Shown here: piece by piece, positions 1 to 9,768 of the stretch
How positions within the stretch are numbered: the first letter of the stretch is position 1
Layout of the letters: every line of letters begins with the position of its first letter
DNA from: Pseudoflavonifractor capillosus
GTDB lineage: Bacteria > Bacillota > Clostridia > Oscillospirales > Oscillospiraceae
NCBI RefSeq assembly: GCF_016902575.1
Contig: NZ_JACSNZ010000017.1
Span: 1-39,171, forward strand
Direction: 5' to 3'
DNA: 39,171 nt
Notes under the pieces: generated by a model
Told to the model about the DNA's origin: nothing
Seen by the model: the letters and a program-made list of their open reading frames with translations, nothing else
Databases searched by the model: none
Program-made: the position numbers and the translations under genes

Positions 1-60
1 GGAGTTGGGAGAACTCCAATTTGCGCATCATATTTGCCGTTATTCCCCAAACTATGACCA

Positions 61-95
61 GAACCCCTGTTTTCGCTCAATGAAAACAGGGGTTC
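61..95. terminator. Perfect inverted repeat near the window edge
   Basis: A perfect 14-bp inverted repeat (61-74 with 82-95, 7-nt loop) beginning GAACCCCTG. It sits beyond the dnaJ terminator and is followed by TTCGACAGTCTG (96-107), a 12-mer that also ends the structured repeat at 9511-9768. It may be a terminator or the end of another repeat copy lying mostly outside the window. Confidence 0.5.
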
Positions 96-107
96 TTCGA
101 CAGTCTG

Positions 108-145
108 AAGGACGGGATGCAGCGTACACGCTGCATCCCGTCCTT
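108..145. terminator. Hairpin terminator downstream of dnaJ
   Basis: An 18-bp perfect stem (108-125 with 128-145) starting AAGGACGGG lies 13 bp past the dnaJ stop. The T-run (TCCTTTTTG) is on the plus-strand side, so it may act in both directions. It closes the minus-strand heat-shock operon. Confidence 0.7.
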
Positions 146-158
146 TTTGCGCTTGTTA

Positions 159-1331
<1,173 letters not shown>

Positions 1332-1368
1332 TCTATGTCACCTCACTGGGCAGGATAATAAACCTGCC

Positions 1369-1400
1369 ACAAGCGGGGTGGTATGATGCACCCCGCTTGT
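1369..1400 (-). other. Intercistronic hairpin between dnaK and dnaJ
   Basis: A perfect 12-bp stem (1369-1380 with 1389-1400, ACAAGCGGGGTG on the plus strand) with an 8-nt loop sits between the dnaK stop and the dnaJ ribosome site. There is no following T-run on the minus strand. It is therefore more likely an RNA-stability or partial-attenuation element than a full terminator. Confidence 0.5.
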
Positions 1401-1417
1401 GAAACCCGGTCGATTGC

Positions 1418-3845
<2,428 letters not shown>

Positions 3846-3850
3846 GGGGT

Positions 3851-4915
3851 CTACTCCTCCTTTTGGTCAAGGGCGGGGGGAAGCTCCCCCTGTCCAAAGA
3901 GCTTGGACAGTCCATCTGCCACGTAGGACAGCTTGGCGGCCACCTTGGCGTAATCCATGCGGGTGGGTCCCACCACACCGATGACGCCCTTCATGCCGTC
4001 TCCGATGTCATAGCTGGCCAACACCACGCTGGTATCTTTCAATTCGTCGGCCACATTTTCCGGGCCAATGAGTATTTTCGTATTGTCGCCGTTGAGGGCG
4101 GGCAGATCCAGCACATTGGCCAGAGACTGCTCCTCGCTGAGGTAACACATCAGTTTCTGGGCCTTGTCCACGTCCCGGTACTCCGGGTGGTCCAGAATGT
4201 GGCTGGTACCGGCGGTATACACCGGCCCGTGCTCCAAGGCATCCAACACCTCCATGGCAAAGGACACCACCAGGGAGATAAGGCCATAGGCGCTGCCGGC
4301 GGCGTGTTCCGCCACCCGCATCAGCTCCGGGGTCAGCTCCTCCAGGCTCTTGCCCACAAAGGAGGTGTTGAGCAAGGTGGTGAGCATCTGCAGCTGGGGC
4401 TGGGACAGGTCGGTGGGCAGGCGAATGAGCTTGTTTTTCACCACGTTACTGTCCGTCATCACCACCACAATGAAGGAGTTCACATCCACCATAATAAGGT
4501 CGTAGCGGCGGATGGTGGTGCGCCGCCGCTCCCCCGCTAAGGCAAAGGCGGGATAATTGGTCAGCTGGGACACCATGCGTCCGGCCTGGTCAATGACCTT
4601 GTCCAGCTCCTGCATCTTCAGGTGCAGGGCATCGTTGATCTGCCGGGTCTCCTCCAGGCTCAACCGCTGCTCCTCCATCAGCTCGTTGACGTACAGCCGA
4701 TATCCCTTGGGGGACGGCACCCGTCCGGCAGAGGTGTGGGGCTGCTCTAAGTAGCCCATCTCGGTGAGGTCTGAGAGTTCGTTTCGGATGGTGGCGGAGG
4801 ACACATTCAATTCCGCCAGCTCCAAAATAGCTTTGGAACCCACCGGCTCTGCGGTGCGGATATAGCTTTCCACCACAGCCCGCAAAATTTTCTTTTTTCG
4901 TTCGGTCAGTTCCAA
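3851..4915 (-). CDS. hrcA: Heat-inducible transcription repressor HrcA
   Basis: Represses class I heat-shock genes by binding CIRCE; its activity depends on GroEL folding. The N-terminal winged helix is recognisable (about 1-75, with a typical VGSKAI...SSATIRNELSDLTEMGYL region split by variable residues), followed by the GAF-like and insertion domains; 354 residues in total. The start is TTG at 4915, with AGGAGG 7 nt upstream; the nearby ATG is out of frame. A CIRCE operator lies 24 bp upstream, so the operon is autoregulated. A second CIRCE in this window precedes groES. Confidence 0.96.
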   Translation of the reverse strand: MELTERKKKILRAVVESYIRTAEPVGSKAILELAELNVSSATIRNELSDLTEMGYLEQPHTSAGRVPSPKGYRLYVNELMEEQRLSLEETRQINDALHLKMQELDKVIDQAGRMVSQLTNYPAFALAGERRRTTIRRYDLIMVDVNSFIVVVMTDSNVVKNKLIRLPTDLSQPQLQMLTTLLNTSFVGKSLEELTPELMRVAEHAAGSAYGLISLVVSFAMEVLDALEHGPVYTAGTSHILDHPEYRDVDKAQKLMCYLSEEQSLANVLDLPALNGDNTKILIGPENVADELKDTSVVLASYDIGDGMKGVIGVVGPTRMDYAKVAAKLSYVADGLSKLFGQGELPPALDQKEE

Positions 4916-4939
4916 GCGGCATCCTCCTGTTCTCTCGTT

Positions 4940-4966
4940 TTAGCACTCACTATCCCCGAGTGCTAA
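4940..4966. promoter_or_regulatory. CIRCE operator of the hrcA operon
   Basis: TTAGCACTC-N9-GAGTGCTAA, a perfect match to the CIRCE consensus bound by HrcA. It lies between the sigma-A promoter and the hrcA start. Confidence 0.97.
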
Positions 4967-4970
4967 TGAT

Positions 4971-4999
4971 ACTGTACCACCGCCCCTGTAAATTGTCAA
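4971..4999 (-). promoter_or_regulatory. Sigma-A promoter of the hrcA operon
   Basis: On the minus strand: TTGACA (4999-4994), 17 nt, TACAGT (4976-4971). Transcription would begin at or just inside the CIRCE operator, as expected for HrcA repression. Confidence 0.88.
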
Positions 5000-5203
5000 T
5001 AGTCCAGTTGTAAATTAAATGTGAATGGACGTGTACCACAAAACACGCCCTTATTTTTGCAGTAATTTGATAAGATTGCTAATCAGATGGAGAAACCCCA
5101 AGAAATCGGTAAATTGAGGCTTTTCTTTCCACGCCATTCGTAGTAAACTGTGTATAGTTATGTCTATCTTTGGATTATGTTCACATTTTGGAGGTCATCA
5201 CCT

Positions 5204-7219
5204 ATGCAGCTATCTCTAACTGCCACCCCCTCTCCCACTGTGGCTCTGAGTTTCTCAGAACGAATCAGCCAGGGCTGGAACGACATCGTGTACGGCATAT
5301 CTTGGTTTTTTGCCAATCTCTCCCCCGCCTTTGGCTTTGCTCTGGTGGGTATGGCCGTTGTGGTGGCCTTTTTTGTCTATTACTGGTACTGTTTGAAGCC
5401 CAAGCCCAACTCTCTGGAGTGGATTTCCATGTCTGAGGCCCAGTTTCGTCCCAAGCCCCTGAGCCTCACTCTGCCCCACACCCCCATGGAGCGGTGTGAC
5501 TGGATCCCCATGCTGCTGGTGACCATTGTGTATGCCGCCACCGCCTTTTTCCAGCTGGGCAGCTTTTCCGCACCGGAGACCTATGTGAAATTCCAGCAGG
5601 GGGACTCCTACACGTTCTCCTTTTCTCAGCCCGTGCAGGTGGATGAGATTTCCTTCTTCACCTCTCTGGGCACCGGCACCTACCGTCTGGAGTATACCAA
5701 CAACGGCTCTGACTGGAAGTGGGTGGATCTGGACCAGAACTACGCCACCTTATTTAAGTGGGAGAAGGTAGATCTGACCCAGGTACCTGAGGGGTTGGAG
5801 GAGGCTCCCAGCGTTGTAGAGGGCACCACCTTCCGCATCTCGGCCACCTCCACGGATCGCACAGAGGGAATCTGGCTGGCAGAGCTGGCTTTGTGGAGCG
5901 ATGGTCAGCCCCTCACCCCCGACTATGTGGATGTGGGGGCACAGGCCCTGTTTGACGAGGAGGAGGAGTGGACCACCAAGCAGACCTATCAGAACTCCTC
6001 CTATTTCGACGAGATCTACCACCCCCGTACTGCCCTGGAGCATCTCAACAACGTCTATCCCTATGAGGTGTCCCATCCCCCTCTGGGCAAGCTCATCATG
6101 TCCATTGGCATTGCCATTTTTGGCATGGTGCCCTTTGGGTGGCGGTTTATGGGCACGCTCTTTGGCGTGCTGATGCTGCCCATTCTCTATGTGTTTTTGA
6201 AAAACTTCTTTGGCAAGACCGTGGTGGCCTTGTGCGGCACCTGTCTGTTCGCCTTTGACTTCATGCACCTGGTGCAGACCCGCATTGGAACCATTGACAC
6301 CTACGGGGTGTTCTTCATCCTGGTGTCCTACTACTTTATGTACCGCTGGCTGTGCTGCCCGTTGGGCAGCTCTCTGCGAAAGACAGCCCTGCCCCTGTTC
6401 TTGTGCGGGCTGTTCTGGGGCATTGGCTGTGCCAGTAAGTGGACAGTGATTTACGCCGGAGCCGGTCTGGCGGTGCTGTGGCTGCTGGGTCTGCTGCTGC
6501 GGTACCGGGAGTGGAAGCGGGCGCCTGGGAACTTTGACTTTGTCAGCTTTGTGCTGAGCACCACCTCTCTGTCGGTGATCTTCTTTGTGCTCATCCCCGC
6601 CACCATCTACACCCTGTCCTACATCCCCTACGCCACTGCCCAGGGCTCTTTGACCCTGGACTCCCTGCTCAACATTATGTGGAACAACCAGGAGTTCATG
6701 CTCTCCTACCACCAGGGCGTCCACTCCACCCACCCCTACCAGTCCAGCTGGTACCAGTGGATCTTCGATGCCCGACCCATTCTCTACTATCGGGATCTGG
6801 AGCTGGCCAATACAGAAGGGGTCAAGAGCCTGTTTGCCTCCTTCAACAACCCCCTGGTGTCCTGGGCCGGTCTGCTGGCCTTCTTTGCCGTGGCCATTCA
6901 GACCATCCGCCGCAGATGCGGACGAGGATTGTTCATCCTCATCGCCATTCTCTCCCAGTTCCTGCCCTGGCTGCCCATTGGACGCACCCTGTTTGCCTAC
7001 CACTACTTCCCCACCATTCTGTTTTTGGTCTTCGCCATTGCCTATCTGATGAATGATATGCTGGAGCGCAACCGCAAGGGGGCCTCTCTGGCCGTCTACG
7101 GCTTCACCGGGTGTACGGTGGCTCTGTATGCCATCTTCTACCCTGCCCTCACAGGGCTGTATATGCCCTTGTGGTACAGTGAGATCTTTTTGCGCTGGTT
7201 CCCCACCTGGCCACTTTAA
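5204..7219 (+). CDS. PMT-family (phospholipid-carrier-dependent) glycosyltransferase
   Basis: Membrane GT-C enzyme predicted to transfer a sugar from a polyprenyl-phosphate carrier to an extracytoplasmic acceptor. ATG at 5204 is chosen because GGAGG lies 9 nt upstream. The 671 residues contain an N-terminal membrane segment (about 40-63), a second at about 100-117, an extracytoplasmic beta-rich insert (about 125-235) with discoidin-like phrases such as YRLEYTNNGSDWKWV, the catalytic-loop motif FDEIYHPR (about 268-275), HPPLGK (about 291), and many membrane helices after that. The acidic pair in FDE matches the PMT active site. The gene is followed by a structured repeat and then a phosphatase gene. 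The sugar and acceptor cannot be read from sequence. Confidence 0.88.
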   Translation: MQLSLTATPSPTVALSFSERISQGWNDIVYGISWFFANLSPAFGFALVGMAVVVAFFVYYWYCLKPKPNSLEWISMSEAQFRPKPLSLTLPHTPMERCDWIPMLLVTIVYAATAFFQLGSFSAPETYVKFQQGDSYTFSFSQPVQVDEISFFTSLGTGTYRLEYTNNGSDWKWVDLDQNYATLFKWEKVDLTQVPEGLEEAPSVVEGTTFRISATSTDRTEGIWLAELALWSDGQPLTPDYVDVGAQALFDEEEEWTTKQTYQNSSYFDEIYHPRTALEHLNNVYPYEVSHPPLGKLIMSIGIAIFGMVPFGWRFMGTLFGVLMLPILYVFLKNFFGKTVVALCGTCLFAFDFMHLVQTRIGTIDTYGVFFILVSYYFMYRWLCCPLGSSLRKTALPLFLCGLFWGIGCASKWTVIYAGAGLAVLWLLGLLLRYREWKRAPGNFDFVSFVLSTTSLSVIFFVLIPATIYTLSYIPYATAQGSLTLDSLLNIMWNNQEFMLSYHQGVHSTHPYQSSWYQWIFDARPILYYRDLELANTEGVKSLFASFNNPLVSWAGLLAFFAVAIQTIRRRCGRGLFILIAILSQFLPWLPIGRTLFAYHYFPTILFLVFAIAYLMNDMLERNRKGASLAVYGFTGCTVALYAIFYPALTGLYMPLWYSEIFLRWFPTWPL

Positions 7220-7223
7220 GTGT

Positions 7224-7378
7224 CTCGAAAACGCCAGCGTTTTCTCGAGGTTTTGCAGCCCTCTGCATCGCACTCGCTCCGCTCGCACGTTTGGGGGCTG
7301 AGAAGTATTTTTCCGCCGCACATGTCGCCGGAAAAAATGGATCACACATTTTCCGCCTAAAGGCGGAACTCTGCGAGG
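7224..7378. repeat. Structured repeat, copy A
   Basis: This non-coding stretch directly after the glycosyltransferase folds into a chain of hairpins: GAAAACGC/GCGTTTTC (7227-7234/7237-7244) inside CTC/GAG, CAGCCC/GGGCTG (7256-7261/7295-7300), TTTTTCCG/CGGAAAAA (7308-7315/7329-7336) and TTCCGCCT/AGGCGGAA (7351-7358/7361-7368), then ACTCTGCGAGG. The same order of hairpins with compensating base changes occurs in copy B at 9534-9710. Confidence 0.75.
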
Positions 7379-7398
7379 CTTAGGAAGGGGGCTATCTT

Positions 7399-8205
7399 GT
7401 GTATCTCTGTGACTGTCACACCCACACCCGGATCTCCTTTGACAGCGAGGCTCCCCTGTGGGAGATGATGGCGGCAGCCCAGCGGTCTGGACTTCAGGAG
7501 CTGTGCGTCACCGACCACTGCGACCTGCTGGACGGAGACGGCACCCCCACCCTCACCTTTCCCTGGCCCCAGGCCCTGGAGCAATATAGGCAGCGGGGGG
7601 AATCCCCTGTGTCGGTGCGTCTGGGTCTGGAGCTGAGCTGTGCCCCCTACCATCCTCAGGCCGCCCGGGATATCCTGGCCCAGGCAGGAGGAGCGCTGGA
7701 CTTTGTGCTTGGCTCTCTCCACAACTGGATCGGAGCCCAAGACAACCGGGATTTCTACTACACCCGATTCACCGGAGATCCCGCCCTGGCTCAAGCAGCC
7801 ATGGAAAACGCCCTCACCCACACCTGGACACTGGTGACACAGCTGCCAGACTGCTATGACTCCCTGGCCCACATCACCTACCCCCTGCGCTACATCGCCC
7901 GGGACGGGGTGAAACTGACCCTGGAGCCTTTCCGGGCGCAGGTGATGGAGATTTTCCGTCAGGTGGCCCAGTCCCACCATGCCCTGGAGGTCAACACCTG
8001 CCGGGGCCAAGCCCTGGAGGACTGGCTGCCCATTCTCCGCTGGTTCAAAGCCTGCGGCGGGGAGTTTGTCACCGTTGGCTCGGATGCCCACCAACCGGAA
8101 CACATGGCCCTGGGGATCCCCCAGGCCCTGGAACTGCTGCGAGAGGCCGGGTTCTCTTATGTCACCACCTATCAGGGCCGTCGCCCTGTCCCCCACAAAC
8201 TTTAA
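7399..8205 (+). CDS. PHP-domain phosphoesterase, HisJ-type histidinol-phosphatase family
   Basis: Predicted metal-dependent phosphatase of the PHP superfamily, 268 residues. The metal-binding motif CDCHTHTRISFDS opens the protein (about 4-16). TDHCD (about 43), an LGSLHNW segment (about 110-116) and a C-terminal GSDAH (about 230) supply the other ligands expected for the family. The start is GTG at 7399 with GGAAGGGGG upstream; there is no closer ATG in frame. It lies between the PMT gene and rpiB on the same strand. HisJ-like proteins act on histidinol phosphate in histidine synthesis, but no other his gene is nearby, so the substrate is uncertain. Confidence 0.85.
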   Translation: MYLCDCHTHTRISFDSEAPLWEMMAAAQRSGLQELCVTDHCDLLDGDGTPTLTFPWPQALEQYRQRGESPVSVRLGLELSCAPYHPQAARDILAQAGGALDFVLGSLHNWIGAQDNRDFYYTRFTGDPALAQAAMENALTHTWTLVTQLPDCYDSLAHITYPLRYIARDGVKLTLEPFRAQVMEIFRQVAQSHHALEVNTCRGQALEDWLPILRWFKACGGEFVTVGSDAHQPEHMALGIPQALELLREAGFSYVTTYQGRRPVPHKL

Positions 8206-8230
8206 CAATCTAGAAAAAGGAGTTTTGACC

Positions 8231-8671
8231 ATGAAAATTTCTCTTGGCTGTGATCACGGTGCCTACGATCTGAAGGAGCACGTGAAAGACCACCTCACCC
8301 AGCTGGGCCACGAAGTGGTGGACTGCGGCACCTACTCTGCCGACAGCTGCGACTACCCTGTCTTTGCCAAGGCCGCTGCTGAGAAGGTGGCCAGCGGTGA
8401 GTGTGAGCGGGGCATTGTCATGTGTACCACTGGTATCGGCATCTCCATCTCTGCCAACAAGGTCAAGGGGGTGCGGTGCGCTCTGTGCAGCGAGCCCTAC
8501 TCCGCCGAAATGACCCGCCGCCACAACGATGCCAATATGCTGGCCATGGGCGCTGGCCTCATTGGCCGCAATATGGCCGACCGCATTGTGGACACCTTCC
8601 TCTCCACCGAGTTTGAGGGGGGCCGTCACCAGCGCCGGGTGGACCTGATGATGGAGATTGAGAACGCATAA
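8231..8671 (+). CDS. rpiB: Ribose 5-phosphate isomerase B
   Basis: Interconverts ribulose 5-phosphate and ribose 5-phosphate in the pentose phosphate pathway. The 146 residues match the RpiB/LacAB family: GCDHGAYDLKEH at 6-17 (Asp8 and His9 of the active site), MCTTGIGISISANK with the catalytic Cys near 66, and HNDANMLAMGAG around 99-110. AAAAGGAG lies 8 nt upstream of the ATG. It starts 25 bp after the PHP gene and is closed by a strong hairpin, so the two genes probably share a transcript. Confidence 0.95.
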   Translation: MKISLGCDHGAYDLKEHVKDHLTQLGHEVVDCGTYSADSCDYPVFAKAAAEKVASGECERGIVMCTTGIGISISANKVKGVRCALCSEPYSAEMTRRHNDANMLAMGAGLIGRNMADRIVDTFLSTEFEGGRHQRRVDLMMEIENA

Positions 8672-8687
8672 TCCAAACCAAACCCAC

Positions 8688-8720
8688 AAGGAGGTGTGAG
8701 CCAGCGGCTCACACCTCCTT
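8688..8720. terminator. Bidirectional terminator after rpiB
   Basis: A 15-bp perfect stem (8688-8702 with 8706-8720, AAGGAGGTGTGAGCC) with a 3-nt loop, followed by ATATTTT on the plus strand. It also overlaps the end of the convergent small gene at 8719. Confidence 0.85.
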
Positions 8721-9027
8721 ATATTTTACCTTGTTCCGCTAACAATCTCTCATATCGTGTTTTTGCTGACACATTCCCTGCCAAATATCGCTGCCAGACG
8801 TTCCACCCTCCTGCCTCATGTCCAGCCTGGGCTTGCATCTGCTCCACATAAGCCAGCACTTTGCGGTGGTACACCATCTCATAGATGTGTCGGGCCTTTT
8901 CCGGTGTGATGTAGAACTCCCTGCCAATGGCAGCAAACCCCAGGCCGTGCTGATCCCGGAGCAGTAAAATCTCATAGCCCTGCCCATTCTTCTGCAAGGT
9001 GCTGTAAGGAATGTCTGTCAATGTCAT
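8719..9027 (-). CDS. Small helix-turn-helix protein, sigma region 4-like
   Basis: A 102-residue protein of unknown specific role. The central part (about 20-60) reads as a helix-turn-helix: LLLRDQHGLGFAAIGREFYI followed by TPEKARHIYEM resembles sigma factor region 4.2 (a GLG-turn and an Ala-Arg-x-Ile recognition helix). No sigma region 2 is present. The start at 9027 is chosen because GGAGGG lies 7 nt upstream; a double ATG at 9048 has no ribosome site. It diverges from an XRE regulator, and the shared intergenic region holds palindromes. It could be a DNA-binding accessory factor; this is inference. Confidence 0.7.
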   Translation of the reverse strand: MTLTDIPYSTLQKNGQGYEILLLRDQHGLGFAAIGREFYITPEKARHIYEMVYHRKVLAYVEQMQAQAGHEAGGWNVWQRYLAGNVSAKTRYERLLAEQGKI

Positions 9028-9047
9028 GCTATTACCCTCCCGCATCA

Positions 9048-9068
9048 TTTACCCGTATTGCAGGTAAA
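9048..9068. promoter_or_regulatory. Palindromic site TTTACC-N9-GGTAAA
   Basis: A perfect 6-bp dyad with a 9-nt spacer in the 107-bp divergent intergenic region between the small HTH gene and the XRE gene. It is placed to act as an operator for one or both. Confidence 0.55.
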
Positions 9069-9099
9069 TAATATATCATATACAGGTATTAAATACAAC

Positions 9100-9120
9100 G
9101 CCCTGCGGTAAAATTTATCC
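9100..9120. promoter_or_regulatory. Candidate operator containing GGTAAAATTTATCC
   Basis: A near-palindrome (9107-9120) just upstream of the XRE gene. The 18-mer GCCCTGCGGTAAAATTTA (9100-9117) recurs exactly, in inverted orientation, at 27948-27965 in front of the flavodoxin gene. Confidence 0.5.
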
Positions 9121-9134
9121 GGGAGTGTGGTAAT

Positions 9135-9455
9135 ATGCTGCGATTAAAACAACTGCGGGAAGAACGTCGTCTCAGTCAGGCGGGACTGGCAATACATCTC
9201 AACATTTCTCAATCCACGGTCAGTGCCTATGAAGTGGGAGACAGGACTCCAGATTTGGAAACACTGGTGGCAATCGCTCAGTTTTTTGACGTATCGCTGG
9301 ACTATCTGGCCGGACTTACGGAGTCCAAACACCAGATGACCCAGAGCGACCTTACCCTGGAGGAAATGACTCACCTGCACGCCTACCGTCAGTTGAACAG
9401 CCATCAAAAAGAGCGGGTAAAGGCATATATAGATGGTCTGCGAGACAGAGCCTAA
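9135..9455 (+). CDS. XRE-family transcriptional regulator
   Basis: A 106-residue protein with an N-terminal Cro/CI-type HTH (about 1-62): LKQLREERRLSQAGLA, then NISQSTVSAYEVGDRTPD, then LVAIAQFFDVSLDYLAGL, the canonical five-helix pattern. The short C-terminal tail (about 70-106) is polar and helical and probably mediates dimerisation. The start at 9135 is the first ATG after GGGAGTG. Palindromes upstream suggest autoregulation and control of the divergent gene. A duplicated terminator hairpin follows 20 bp after the stop. Target genes are unknown. Confidence 0.9.
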   Translation: MLRLKQLREERRLSQAGLAIHLNISQSTVSAYEVGDRTPDLETLVAIAQFFDVSLDYLAGLTESKHQMTQSDLTLEEMTHLHAYRQLNSHQKERVKAYIDGLRDRA

Positions 9456-9474
9456 TTCTTTTTGCTCAATATAA

Positions 9475-9505
9475 CAAGGAGGAAGCGAGACCGCTTCCTC
9501 CTTGT
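9475..9505. repeat. 31-bp direct repeat, left copy (hairpin terminator)
   Basis: A 31-nt sequence made of the stem AAGGAGGAAGCG/CGCTTCCTCCTT, serving as the terminator of the XRE gene. It is repeated exactly at 9774-9804. The two copies flank the structured repeat with equal 5-nt spacers. Confidence 0.85.
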
Positions 9506-9510
9506 GAGCG

Positions 9511-9768
9511 TGTCGAAAAAGTTCGACACGCTTCTCAAAAATGCAAGCATTTTTTCGAGGGGATGCAGCCCGCTGCGCGCATAATCGGGTCAAAGGACGA
9601 CCCGATTCCACACTGGCGGGCTGAGAAGTGTTTTTTTCGATGCTCATGTCCCCGAAAAAAACAGATTTTGATTTATTTTTCCATCCTCGGATGGAAAAAC
9701 TCTGCCGAGGGCTTTTTGGCGATGCAAGATCATCTGCCCTTCTTGCATTGACGTGAGCTTTTTCGACA
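9511..9768. repeat. Structured repeat, copy B, MITE-like with terminal inverted repeats
   Basis: A 258-bp non-coding element bounded by an 11-bp inverted repeat, TGTCGAAAAAG (9511-9521) and CTTTTTCGACA (9758-9768). Inside are the hairpins AAAAATGC/GCATTTTT (9537-9544/9547-9554), CAGCCCGC/GCGGGCTG (9566-9573/9616-9623), AATCGGGT/ACCCGATT (9583-9590/9600-9607), TTTTTTTCG/CGAAAAAAA (9631-9639/9653-9661), TTTTTCCATCC/GGATGGAAAAA (9676-9686/9689-9699) and ATGCAAGA/TCTTGCAT (9722-9729/9741-9748). Hairpin order and linkers (TGAGAAGT, CATGTC, ACTCTGC) match copy A. Confidence 0.78.
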
